Part shown: in pieces, positions 1 to 7,814 of the stretch
How positions within the stretch are numbered: position 1 is the first letter of the stretch
How the letters are laid out: every line of letters begins with the position of its first letter
From: Celeribacter sp. PS-C1
Lineage (GTDB): Bacteria > Pseudomonadota > Alphaproteobacteria > Rhodobacterales > Rhodobacteraceae
Assembly: GCF_019429625.1 (NCBI RefSeq)
Contig: NZ_JAHXRW010000002.1
Coordinates: 310,001-374,000 of the forward strand
Length of the DNA: 64,000 bases
Reading direction: 5' to 3'
The notes under the pieces: model-generated
The model's database searches: none
What the model was told of the DNA's origin: nothing
Seen by the model: only the letters and a program-made list of their open reading frames with translations
Made by a program: the position numbers and the translations under genes

Positions 1-2
1 AG

Positions 3-1121
3 ATGTCCCAACTTTTTACCCCTTACGATCTCGCGGGGCTAACCCTGCCGAACCGCGTCGTGATGGCGCCGATGACCCGCTCCCGCGCGCTGACCGGCGT
101 GCCGGATGAGCAAACAGCGCTCTATTATGCGCAACGCGCCAGTGCCGGGCTGTTGATCACCGAAGGCGCGCCCGTCAGCCAAGAAGGCAACGGCTATCTC
201 TATACCCCCGGCATCTACACGGATGAGCAAGAGGCCGGTTGGGCCAAAGTCACCAAGGCGGTGCATGATCGTGGCGGGCGCATCTTTGTGCAGCTTTGGC
301 ACGTGGGGCGCGTGTCGCATGTTTCCCTGCAACCGGACGAGGCCGCGCCGGTATCGGCCAGTGCACTGCGTGGCGAAGGGGCGTTATCCTTTGCCATCGG
401 CCCAGACGGCGCGCCGGGGCAGCAACCCGCCTCCACACCCCGCGCGCTGGAGACCGACGAGGTCGCGCGTGTCACAGCCGATTTCGTTGCCGCCGCCAAA
501 CGCGCAATCCGCGCGGGCTTTGACGGCGTCGAAATTCACGGCGCCAACAGCTACCTGTTCGAACAGTTCCTGAATGCCGGTTCCAACCAGCGCGAGGACC
601 GTTACGGCGGCAGCATCAAGAACCGGATGCGATTTCTGCTAGAGACCCTCGACGCCGTGGCCGCCGAGATCGGTATGGACCGCACTGGCGTCCGCATTTC
701 ACCGTTCGGGAGATTGTCCGGGATGTCGGCCTTTGAGGCTGAGGCAGAGACGTGGCTCGCCGTGGCCGAGGCGCTGGAAGATCGCCAACCGGCCTATGTC
801 CACCTCAGCGATCAACTGACCATCGGAGGCGATGCTCTGCCGACAGGCTTTCCGTCGCAGTTCTGCAAGACCTTCACCGGCACGCTGATCGCGGCGGGCG
901 GCTTTACGCAAGCCACAGGTGAACAGGCGCTCAAAGACGGTGCGCTGGACCTGATCGCTTTCGGCAAGCCCTTTATCGCCAACCCCGATCTGGTTGAGCG
1001 GATGCAGAATGGCGGGCCGATCAACACCGCCCCGCGCGCGGCCTTTTACGGCGGCACAGGTGCCGCCGGTTACACAGATTTCCCGACATGGGACCAAGAG
1101 AGAGACGAAACCAATGAATGA
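3..1121 (+). CDS. Old yellow enzyme family alkene reductase (FMN)
   Basis: A 372-residue single-domain TIM-barrel flavoenzyme of the old yellow enzyme/NemA group, which reduces activated C=C bonds of enals, enones or nitro compounds with NAD(P)H. The FMN-binding start (APMTRSRA, about residues 22-29) and the active-site stretch HGANSYLFEQF (His179, Asn182, Tyr184) are visible, as is the barrel segment DLIAFGKPFIANPDLV near the C terminus. The ATG lies at the very edge of the window, so an upstream ribosome site cannot be judged. Its stop overlaps the start of the next gene by 8 bp, so it is the first visible gene of a three-gene operon. The physiological substrate is unknown. Confidence 0.9.
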   Translation: MSQLFTPYDLAGLTLPNRVVMAPMTRSRALTGVPDEQTALYYAQRASAGLLITEGAPVSQEGNGYLYTPGIYTDEQEAGWAKVTKAVHDRGGRIFVQLWHVGRVSHVSLQPDEAAPVSASALRGEGALSFAIGPDGAPGQQPASTPRALETDEVARVTADFVAAAKRAIRAGFDGVEIHGANSYLFEQFLNAGSNQREDRYGGSIKNRMRFLLETLDAVAAEIGMDRTGVRISPFGRLSGMSAFEAEAETWLAVAEALEDRQPAYVHLSDQLTIGGDALPTGFPSQFCKTFTGTLIAAGGFTQATGEQALKDGALDLIAFGKPFIANPDLVERMQNGGPINTAPRAAFYGGTGAAGYTDFPTWDQERDETNE

Positions 1122-1605
1122 CATGACCCCCCTGTCCGTGATGGACACCACCCGCGAGGACCGCATCACCGCGATGCTCGATCGTGACGACATCCGCACC
1201 CTGCGCCAACATTACAGCGCCCTTTTGGACGGCAACGAAGCCGACCGCTTGGGCGAGGTCTTCACCGATGACGCCGAAGTGGTCGTAACCGTCGGGTCGA
1301 TGAAGGGGCTGGAGGAGATCAAGACGAGCCTCAGAGGCGCCTATCAGATGTTCGACAGCCGCAAGGCGGGGCACTTCCCCTTTGTCCACGCCATCGCCAA
1401 CCATGAGATCACCCTGACCGGCCCGGATACTGCGACGGGAAGCTGCTATTTGTTAGACTTCGTCACGGATCGCCCCGGTCCACAGCATCCATTCCTGCTG
1501 CTCGGTCGCTATGTGGACGACTATGTCCGCGTGAACGGAGAATGGCGCATCTCCCGGTCAGAACTTGATGTGCTTTGGCCGCATGACGGCGCAGAGGAAG
1601 ACTAA
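1114..1605 (+). CDS. NTF2-like (SnoaL/ring-hydroxylating-beta fold) protein
   Basis: A 163-residue protein with the pattern of the NTF2-like superfamily: an N-terminal helix pair (DDIRTLRQHYSALLDGNEAD), then the typical FTDDAEV strand and alternating beta strands ending in RYVDDYVRVNGEWRISR. Such proteins are small dehydratases, isomerases, or non-catalytic binding partners; no catalytic pair can be assigned. The ATG at 1114 was chosen over longer options because it overlaps the upstream stop, follows a purine-rich stretch and gives the normal family length. It lies between two flavin enzymes, so a role on the same substrate is plausible but inferred. Confidence 0.8.
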   Translation: MNDMTPLSVMDTTREDRITAMLDRDDIRTLRQHYSALLDGNEADRLGEVFTDDAEVVVTVGSMKGLEEIKTSLRGAYQMFDSRKAGHFPFVHAIANHEITLTGPDTATGSCYLLDFVTDRPGPQHPFLLLGRYVDDYVRVNGEWRISRSELDVLWPHDGAEED

Positions 1606-1609
1606 TTTC

Positions 1610-2563
1610 ATGCTGGACACAACTGCTTTGCCCCAAAGCTTCTCGCGGGTGTTCTGTGAGGGTCGACTTTCTGTTGGCCTGATCACCCCTCTGGAAGCCT
1701 ATCCCGAAAGCCCGTTTCCGACGCTGAAGGATCATCAACAGGTTGCCAAACAGGCCGAAGACGCCGGCTTTGGCAGCATCTGGGTCCGTGATGTGCCATT
1801 TTATGATCCGAACTTCGGCGATGCCGCGCAGATGCTCGATCCTTTCGTCTACGCGGGTTACCTCGCTGCGGTGACCGAGCGGATCACCATTGGCACCACC
1901 GGCATCGTCTTGCCGCTGCGCGAGCCTGTGTCGGTCGCGAAACAGGCCTTGTCCGTGGACCGGCTGACCGAGGGGCGGTTCATCCTCGGGTTATCGACCG
2001 GTGATCGCCCGGTGGAATATCCGGCCTTCAACATCGATTTCGAGGACAGGGGAGAACGGTACCGCGAGGCGGTGGAGGTTATCCGCACCCTGTCGGAAAC
2101 CCGTTTCCCCAAGGCGGAGACGCTGCGTTTCGGCACCTTCTCCGGCAATCTCGATATGCATCCGAAGCCGGTGCATGGCCGCCTGCCGATCATGGCCGTG
2201 GGGCGATCCCGTCAACCGATCGAATGGCTGGCGAAAAACGTCGATGCCTGGATCTGGGCGGTGGATGACGACACTGCGATCCGTGACATTTTGACCGCGC
2301 TCAGGGATGCGGCAGGAGAGGGGACGCCCCCGGCCTATGGCTATTCGACGTTCTTCGATCTCGATCCGAACCCGGACGCGCCCTACCAGCGGTTCTACAA
2401 TGTGGTGCGGATCGGTCGAAAGGCATTGACTGAGCGGCTGTTGCACCACCGCGATCTGGGCGTGCGTCACATCGCGCTGAACCTGAAACCCTCGCAACGT
2501 GCCGCGCAATCGGTGATCGACGAGATGGGCAGCCATGTCCTACCCGCGCTGGAGGCTGCATGA
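1610..2563 (+). CDS. Luciferase-like (LLM class) flavin oxidoreductase
   Basis: A 317-residue protein of the bacterial luciferase-like monooxygenase superfamily. Visible are the N-terminal strand/helix, the segment TERITIGTTGIVLPLREPVSVAKQ and the typical ALSVDRLTEGRFILGLSTGD, followed by a barrel that ends in LGVRHIALNL. Members use reduced FMN (or F420 in other phyla) to oxidise organic substrates. The ATG at 1610 is preceded by GAGGAAG and begins 4 bp after the previous stop. With the old yellow enzyme and the NTF2-like protein it forms an apparent operon that converges on the TTQ amine dehydrogenase genes, 16 bp away. The substrate is unknown. Confidence 0.85.
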   Translation: MLDTTALPQSFSRVFCEGRLSVGLITPLEAYPESPFPTLKDHQQVAKQAEDAGFGSIWVRDVPFYDPNFGDAAQMLDPFVYAGYLAAVTERITIGTTGIVLPLREPVSVAKQALSVDRLTEGRFILGLSTGDRPVEYPAFNIDFEDRGERYREAVEVIRTLSETRFPKAETLRFGTFSGNLDMHPKPVHGRLPIMAVGRSRQPIEWLAKNVDAWIWAVDDDTAIRDILTALRDAAGEGTPPAYGYSTFFDLDPNPDAPYQRFYNVVRIGRKALTERLLHHRDLGVRHIALNLKPSQRAAQSVIDEMGSHVLPALEAA

Positions 2564-2579
2564 TGGTCAGTCACGCAGC

Positions 2580-3041
2580 TTATGGCCATGGATAATCTGC
2601 GACTTTCACACCCATTTCGGCGAGTTCATCCACCACGAGGCGACGGTAGGCCACCACGTCGGGCACCGGCTCGGCGCGGCGGCGGGTGACTTCGTCTTCG
2701 GTGAACGGGACCGCCGGAGCGCCGCTCTCGGTTTCGCCCCAGACATCGAGCACATAGTTCATCACTTCGGCGATCTCGCGATCATTGAGCGACGATCCGA
2801 CCACACCGGGCACATGCATCATATAGGTGCGGCCCAAGTCGGTGCCCGCAATGTAGCCGACACTGTCCGGAAAGGCCGGGATGTCCCCCTCTGTCGTGCC
2901 CAAGCCCTCAAACCCGTGACAGCCCGCACAGCGCAGGATGTAGTTTGTGTGCGGGCTACGCGTGGGTTGATCGGCTGCCGCCAGCGTGGCTGGCAGCAGT
3001 GCGATCAAAACGCTCAGAGATCTCAAAAGAGGCATGCTCAT
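2580..3041 (-). CDS. Periplasmic monohaem cytochrome c (second cytochrome of TTQ operon)
   Basis: A 153-residue secreted c-type cytochrome. A signal peptide (residues 1 to about 22, ending ATLAAA) is followed by one haem motif, CAGCH, and a probable axial Met in TYMMHVPGV. The C-terminal part (DEVTRRRAEPVPDVVAYRRLVVDELAEMG) extends beyond a minimal class I cytochrome. It is the last gene of the TTQ dehydrogenase operon, 18 bp after the preceding cytochrome gene, so it probably carries electrons from the dehydrogenase towards the respiratory chain. There is only one haem site, so it is not a MauG-type dihaem enzyme. Confidence 0.85.
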   Translation of the reverse strand: MSMPLLRSLSVLIALLPATLAAADQPTRSPHTNYILRCAGCHGFEGLGTTEGDIPAFPDSVGYIAGTDLGRTYMMHVPGVVGSSLNDREIAEVMNYVLDVWGETESGAPAVPFTEDEVTRRRAEPVPDVVAYRRLVVDELAEMGVKVADYPWP

Positions 3042-3059
3042 TCCTTTCCGTCCAAGGGC

Positions 3060-3509
3060 TTAATCGACAGCGGGGCGCATGGCCCGCAGATCGGCATGAG
3101 AGGGACGCGCCTCTCGCGTGGCATCGAGAAGGGCCTGCGTCATGACGCCATCGGTCTCGCCGAGCGTTTGAAGCACCCAAGTGCCAATCTCCACCAGTTC
3201 CTCGTCAGTGGTGCTGGCCACTGGCGGCATGATCAGGCCGATGTACATCTGGCCCTGCACATCCAGTTTGCCAGCCATCCCTGACACCATCACACCGGCG
3301 AGATAGTCGGGCGCGGTGTCGCCCAGAGCCTGCCAAAAGGCAGTGCGGTTCAGCGGCGGGGCGAGGCCCGGATTGCCGATGCCGCCCGTGTTGTGGCAGG
3401 CGGCGCAGTGAATATCGAACAACTCCTCCGGCGTCTCGGCGGAGACCGGGAGGGCGAGGAGGGCCGTGGCAATCGCCACAGCCCCCGTGAGTGTCATCAA
3501 AAGGCGCAC
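3060..3509 (-). CDS. Periplasmic monohaem cytochrome c (first cytochrome of TTQ operon)
   Basis: A 149-residue secreted cytochrome c with a signal peptide ending near VSAE (residue 25), one haem motif CAACH and a likely axial Met in GLIMPPV. The segment PGLAPPLNRTAFWQALGD is typical of small cytochromes tied to periplasmic dehydrogenases. It begins 6 bp after the light-chain gene, the position where mau operons often encode the electron acceptor amicyanin. No copper protein is encoded here, so this cytochrome is the most likely direct acceptor from TTQ. That role is inferred from position. Confidence 0.85.
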   Translation of the reverse strand: MRLLMTLTGAVAIATALLALPVSAETPEELFDIHCAACHNTGGIGNPGLAPPLNRTAFWQALGDTAPDYLAGVMVSGMAGKLDVQGQMYIGLIMPPVASTTDEELVEIGTWVLQTLGETDGVMTQALLDATREARPSHADLRAMRPAVD

Positions 3510-3515
3510 GTCAGA

Positions 3516-4037
3516 TTACTCCGCCAGGCCCACAACTACGGAAACCGTGCAGTGGTAGCCTTTATCAGTGTTCGCCATGCACCAGTTGATGTCGTTGTAG
3601 AGCCCCATGCGATAGCCCGGACGCTCGCCTTCGGAGGTGTAACAGAAGGTTGCAGAATCCACCGACGGTTTGCCGCAACAGTCATTGTAGGCGACGAGGT
3701 AGTCCTTGCCGTCATCGGGGTTCGAACAGGTGCCGACCCAAGACACGGAGGAGGCAGACGAGCCCGGAGGACATTGCGTCAGAGAGCCGCCGGAAGTGGA
3801 GCAAAGGTTGCCATCGAGGGCACAATGACGCCAGTAGGAGCATTCGTCTTCCGGCAGCTCAGAGGCATTTGCACGACGGTCGAAGGGCAGGATCGGGGTT
3901 GCCACGGCGGCGCCCAGAACCGAAGCCCCGGCCTTTGCCATAAAGCTGCGGCGGCCAAGGTTGCGTGCGGCGGTGCGGGCACCGGTTTCAACGCTTTTGT
4001 CGAGGGTCTTGAGAAGTTTGTCGATCAGTCTGGTCAT
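3516..4037 (-). CDS. mauA: TTQ amine dehydrogenase light chain (methylamine/aromatic amine dehydrogenase small subunit)
   Basis: A 173-residue precursor of the catalytic subunit, which oxidises primary amines to aldehyde and ammonia in the periplasm. A twin-arginine signal (NLGRRSFMAKAG, residues 26-37) is followed by the Cys-rich mature domain. The two Trp that would form TTQ are Trp100 (VSWVGTC) and Trp152 (NDINWCMAN); the catalytic Asp is Asp119 (YNDCCG), 19 residues after the first Trp as in known family members. The mature part has ten Cys, against twelve (six disulfides) in methylamine dehydrogenase. The heavy-chain sequence looks closer to aromatic amine dehydrogenase, so aauA is an alternative name; substrate undecided. 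Confidence 0.93.
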   Translation of the reverse strand: MTRLIDKLLKTLDKSVETGARTAARNLGRRSFMAKAGASVLGAAVATPILPFDRRANASELPEDECSYWRHCALDGNLCSTSGGSLTQCPPGSSASSVSWVGTCSNPDDGKDYLVAYNDCCGKPSVDSATFCYTSEGERPGYRMGLYNDINWCMANTDKGYHCTVSVVVGLAE

Positions 4038-4039
4038 AA

Positions 4040-4657
4040 TCAGATCCTTTCGGAGGAAAATTGAGTGGCGCCCATCTGGTGGGCGACCGCAGCCTGGTAA
4101 GAGGGGATGCCGGTCTCGGAGGCGGTGAACAGGCTTTCGAGCTGTTCACGGGAGTTTACGAGCCCCTTGGCGCGCACCTTGCCGTCTGGCCCGATGAGCA
4201 CGGCAAAGGGCAGTTTTGCGACCTTGAAGGTCATGCCGAGGTCGGAGGACAGCGCATAGGGGAAGCTTTGCAGATGCTCCGCCTCGATGAGCCGACGATG
4301 CGCCGCTTCGCGCCCGTCGGAGGCCAGCGCGACATCGAGCCAGCCATGTTCATCGTCCCGTATCGATTTGATCGCGGGCAAGAGCGCCTTGCAGATCGGA
4401 CAGGTGGTGGAGAGGAAGAACACAAGCTGCGCCCGTCCTTCCGGTCCGCCCAGTGCAAATTCCGACCCGTTGAGATTGGGCAGGGTCATCTGCGGCACGG
4501 TTTCGCCAATGTCCGGTCCACTGTCCGAAATCATCGCGCCGACCGGAGAGACCCGTTCGAACAGGATGCCGATCTGGCGGGCGAGCGCGAAGATGATCGC
4601 GATCTGCACCAGCACGACAACCCACAGGGCGATGTTGGAAAAGATAAGTATATTCAT
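4040..4657 (-). CDS. mauD: MauD, thioredoxin-like maturation protein for TTQ dehydrogenase
   Basis: A 205-residue membrane-anchored thioredoxin-fold protein. One N-terminal membrane helix (FSNIALWVVVLVQIAIIFAL, about residues 7-26) is followed by a periplasmic domain with the redox motif CPIC (STTCPICKALLPAIKSI) and a cis-Pro region KLPFAVLIGPDGKV. MauD is required, with MauE, for the disulfide-rich light chain to fold. The ATG at 4657 was preferred to an upstream in-frame start because it places the anchor at the N terminus. It sits directly upstream of the light-chain gene, 2 bp from its start, the order found in mau and aau operons. Confidence 0.9.
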   Translation of the reverse strand: MNILIFSNIALWVVVLVQIAIIFALARQIGILFERVSPVGAMISDSGPDIGETVPQMTLPNLNGSEFALGGPEGRAQLVFFLSTTCPICKALLPAIKSIRDDEHGWLDVALASDGREAAHRRLIEAEHLQSFPYALSSDLGMTFKVAKLPFAVLIGPDGKVRAKGLVNSREQLESLFTASETGIPSYQAAVAHQMGATQFSSERI

Positions 4658-4673
4658 AGTGTTCTGTCCTCTC

Positions 4674-5201
4674 TCATCCGGCCTGCCGGATGTGGGGGAG
4701 ATGGGAGGCGAGTTTTTCCGCCACGCCGTAGATGGCGAAAAGTGTGATCCCGGCGGTGATCGCCATGATCGCCCCCATCGCACCGACCGGCCCGGTGGTG
4801 ATCATCGCGACGGTCAACGCCATGACGGTCAAAACGGCATTGCGCCCGAGGGTGAGGCCGGAGACGATCTGCGGCGTGCCACCGCAGCCACAGTCGATCT
4901 CCGTCTGCCCCCGAAGCAAAGCCGCCGCCATCAAAGCGCCGTAGCCCAGGAACAAACCCGCTGCCATCAGCCCGCCGAAGGGGCGGGTGAAGGGGAGCAG
5001 GAGTGCGAGAACGGTGAGGGCCTCGGCCCCCATCAGTCCGCGCACGATCAAGGGCACCATATGACGCGGCACAAGCCCATAGCCCTGCGCAAATCCCACC
5101 GTTTCATAATAGGCCTGCCACTTGTGCCAGGCCGCGCGCGCCAAGACGAGCACGAGAAAGCTCGTCAGGGTTGCAGAGGTGAGGTGCGACAGGTCTCCCA
5201 T
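4674..5201 (-). CDS. mauE: MauE, membrane protein for TTQ dehydrogenase maturation
   Basis: A 175-residue integral membrane protein with about four or five helices and the conserved motif IDCGCGG between helices, typical of MauE/DoxX-like proteins. It acts in the inner membrane, with MauD, in disulfide formation and stability of the light chain. The ATG at 5201 overlaps the heavy-chain stop (TGATG), implying translational coupling; a longer start 10 codons upstream would lie in the heavy-chain coding region and is not needed. It stands between heavy chain and mauD, the conserved order. Confidence 0.9.
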   Translation of the reverse strand: MGDLSHLTSATLTSFLVLVLARAAWHKWQAYYETVGFAQGYGLVPRHMVPLIVRGLMGAEALTVLALLLPFTRPFGGLMAAGLFLGYGALMAAALLRGQTEIDCGCGGTPQIVSGLTLGRNAVLTVMALTVAMITTGPVGAMGAIMAITAGITLFAIYGVAEKLASHLPHIRQAG

Positions 5202-6340
5202 CAGCGATCCAGCTCCATGACGGTCGGCCAACCGGCGATGTTGAACTCTTCGGCCACCTCAAGGAAAACCTCGTCGCTCATCTCGACGGAGTAGAGATAG
5301 ACTTCGCCTTCCTCATTGGCGCCGTAAAGCATCGGCTCTTCGGTCTGGGTCACCATCAGCCCGTTTTCGTGATGCGCGGCGGCGCGTCCGACAACGGTTT
5401 TGCTGTCCATATCCACGGCCCAGATTTGCTCGGCCCCGTTTTTGTGCGACCCGTCATAGGACCCGGAGTGCATCAGCACGAAAGCGGTGTTGGTCGGCGC
5501 GTTATAGGCGATCAACTCAGAGCCGGACGGCGCCCATTTGCCCAGAACGCCTTCGGTCAGGGCGATGGTCTCGGACAGGACCGGCACCTCACCACTGTCA
5601 TCAACGACATAGAGATTGCCGTTATAGGACACGTAAACGAGGGTGTCGCCCACGCGCACGCCATTGGTGAAGAGCGCGTCGTCATCGACGTCAAAGATCT
5701 TCTCCGACTTGCCCGGATCGCCAAAGGTGCCATCGGCGGCATAAGAATAGGTCTGGAAGGTGCCGTCGCCACAGATCGTGGTGAATTTCATGCCAGAGGT
5801 CGAGGGAAAGATGCCCCAGCAGCCCGGCGTTGGAATTTCGGCCAAGGCGCTTCCGGCGGCGATGTCAATCACCGACACGGAGGTCGCCGGCGTCGCGTTC
5901 TGAGCAAGCGCATAGGCCTCATCAGAGGATAGCGCGAGCAGCGCCGGCTGGCTTTCCACATGGGCCATTTTATCGCCGAACTCGAATTCGCTTTTGATCT
6001 TGAGCGTGTCAACGTCCCAAGTGTGGAAGACGTTGGTGATCGGGCCATAGGTGTAGCGTTCGAAATAGACCGAAGTGGTGTACATCGTCTTGCCATCGGC
6101 AGAGAGCACCATCTATGCGGTGGTGCCCGGGCCCATGTTGCCCTTCATCGCAAAGTCTTCGGCGCCCAACACGTTGATCGAGGACGGGCCTTTCCACTCC
6201 TGAGAAAGCACGAACAGGTTCGGGCCTTCGTCGATCGTTTCCTTGACGGTGAGGGTTTCGGGTTCAATAGCGTCTTGTGCGAAAGCCGGTCCGGTCAGCG
6301 CAGCAAGCGCCACAAAAGCGGCGGTTGTAGATTTCATCAT
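5201..6340 (-). pseudogene. mauB: TTQ amine dehydrogenase heavy chain, interrupted by an in-frame amber codon
   Basis: A 380-codon frame encoding the beta-propeller large subunit. Codons 1-75 hold a signal peptide (AALTGPAFAQD) and the first propeller strands. A TAG stop at 6113-6115 (codon 76) follows GPGTTA, and the same frame continues at once with MVLSADGKTMYTT and 303 residues of apparently intact sequence up to the stop at 5201. Family-like segments after the stop include NATPATSVSVIDIA and MKFTTICGDG, closest to aromatic amine dehydrogenase. ATG follows TAG directly, so reinitiation could give a propeller lacking its signal peptide. Nonsense mutation, sequencing error and rare readthrough are all possible; a CAG to TAG change is the simplest. 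RBS AGGAGACAG precedes the start. Confidence 0.85.
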
Positions 6341-6532
6341 CTGTCTCCTGGTGATGGTCTCGCGATCAGCTTAGGCGCTGGCGGTCAGTCCGCGCTATCC
6401 GCTTTGCTCCGGCTATTTCGCTCATAAAATATGCGGCACGTGAATCTCGCTCTTTTAGGGCCCGACAAACTTGACGCGCCCCATTCAAATGCGTCTTGAA
6501 GGAAGAAAAACATTCAATATCGGACGCTTACT
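6341..6532. promoter_or_regulatory. Divergent promoter region, TTQ operon / AraC-type regulator
   Basis: This 192-bp spacer separates the heavy-chain gene from the divergent AraC-family gene and must hold both promoters. The regulator's position suggests that it binds here. I see an AT-rich stretch near 6420-6432 and a good ribosome site (AGGAGA) for the heavy chain, but no operator that can be assigned with confidence. Confidence 0.5.
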
Positions 6533-7456
6533 ATGCACACATGCCTCAAGGCCAAGACACTCGTGAAAGAGGTGCAGTATGACAACTTCGTCGATCAAGA
6601 GCGTGGTCTCGACGGTTGGAAACAGCTCTATCGGCAATTGTCTCCAGGGGCATTCGAGGGGCACATCGCGGCATTGGAATGGGATGAAATCTCGCTCTAC
6701 CGCGAGACAGTGAACCAAAAGATGGAGAATTTCTATCGCGTCCCCGAAGGCTCCATCTGCGTCGGGTTTTCGCTTGGAAGGCGGCTTTCCATGGCTGGAC
6801 AGGCCAATGCGATTGGTGCGGGGACCGGCATGATCCATGTCGCAGAAGAAGAGTATCACATCTTTACCGACAGCCATGCGGATTACATTATGCTCACCCT
6901 GCCCGAATACGCCCTGTCGGAAGAGATCGCACGAGGATCAAACCCTATTCCTCCGCAGGCAAACCATGGCATCGCGGACTGGATGTTGACGCTGATCGAG
7001 AGTGCGCGCCATGGTCTCGCACAACAACCCGTTCTGGATCTGGCGCCGGATCTCTTGATCGACCGCATTTCGCTATGGGCGCGTGACGCCACGCGACACC
7101 GCCTGCGCAAATCCCCACGCGGGTTGATGTCGGATATTCTGGCGGCTTGCGACTCGCTTCCGTTCGAAAAGCTCAGCGTCAGCCATTTGTCAAAACTGTT
7201 GGACCGGGACAGGATGCTCCTTCGCGCCTGCTGTTTGGAACGGACGGGGATGACGCTTGACGACTTGCTCAAAGGTCGCCGTCTGAGCGAAGTGCATCGT
7301 CGCCTCCGCTTGTCAGACCCGCGCGATACAAAAGTGTCGGATGTGAGTATGGAGTTCGGCTATTATCATTGGGGAAGGTTCTCCCAGACCTATCGTGCCA
7401 TGTTTGGCGAACGCCCCTCTGACACACTGCGCCGTGACGCGCCCAAACTTTGCTGA
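6533..7456 (+). CDS. AraC family transcriptional regulator of the TTQ operon (probable)
   Basis: A 307-residue regulator. The N-terminal sensor region (residues 1 to about 200) is of unknown ligand; the C terminus holds the AraC DNA-binding domain with two helix-turn-helix units (KLSVSHLSKLLDRDRMLLRACCL and VSMEFGYYHWGRFSQTYRAMFGERPSDTLRR). It is divergent from the TTQ dehydrogenase genes with 192 bp between starts, so control of amine oxidation is the likely job, perhaps with an amine or aldehyde as inducer. No good ribosome site lies close to the ATG at 6533 (AAGGAAG is about 30 bp away), so the true start may differ by a few codons. Confidence 0.85.
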   Translation: MHTCLKAKTLVKEVQYDNFVDQERGLDGWKQLYRQLSPGAFEGHIAALEWDEISLYRETVNQKMENFYRVPEGSICVGFSLGRRLSMAGQANAIGAGTGMIHVAEEEYHIFTDSHADYIMLTLPEYALSEEIARGSNPIPPQANHGIADWMLTLIESARHGLAQQPVLDLAPDLLIDRISLWARDATRHRLRKSPRGLMSDILAACDSLPFEKLSVSHLSKLLDRDRMLLRACCLERTGMTLDDLLKGRRLSEVHRRLRLSDPRDTKVSDVSMEFGYYHWGRFSQTYRAMFGERPSDTLRRDAPKLC

Positions 7457-7811
7457 GACTGGGGTATCAGATCACCTGTCCAGATGAGATGCACGCACAG
7501 GCATAGCGCGGATATAGGTGGGCAACGGAACGAAGATCAGGACGTTTCCTGCTGGGGCAGGCGGCGCTCAGGGCGTGGCCGGGAAACCGAGCCTAACATA
7601 CACGCGGCAAATAGCCGTATCTTCCACCTTTGACTATCGCATGGGCCCGAGCGTCCGGTTCCTCTCGCTCGACAAGACACCGACTCTGTCCGACGCTTAG
7701 GCGATTTTTGCGCCCTCATGAGCCGCGAACCGTGTGCTGGCTCTGCGCAATGCAGTCGTTTGCGCTCTGAGCAGCGAATGTCCGGTTTGCCGCCCAAATT
7801 GACGAACACAA
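7457..7811. other. Non-coding stretch bordering a decayed cluster
   Basis: This 355-bp stretch between the AraC-type gene and the truncated cyclodeaminase holds no convincing gene, RNA or repeat. Open frames in it lack family resemblance and ribosome sites. The cyclodeaminase similarity stops abruptly at about 7825, so part of this stretch probably entered with the deletion that removed its 3' end. Confidence 0.5.
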
Positions 7812-7814
7812 CTA

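Noticed and set aside
2535-3284. Long open frames antisense to the cytochrome and metH genes
   Set aside because: These frames are His/Arg-rich shadows of GC-rich coding sequence on the other strand, with no domain pattern. The same holds for the long antisense frames at 9306-11045, 25232-26917, 28295-30184 and 35830-37332.
6113-6115. Pyrrolysine coded by the amber codon in the amine dehydrogenase gene
   Set aside because: Amber-coded pyrrolysine is known in methylamine methyltransferases of methanogens and a few bacteria, an unrelated protein family. No pylT/pylS or methyltransferase is present, and TAG is also the stop of ttrR in this window.
7518-7700. Short open frame (60 codons) after the AraC-type gene
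   Set aside because: No ribosome site or recognisable domain. It lies at the edge of a decayed region and looks like chance.
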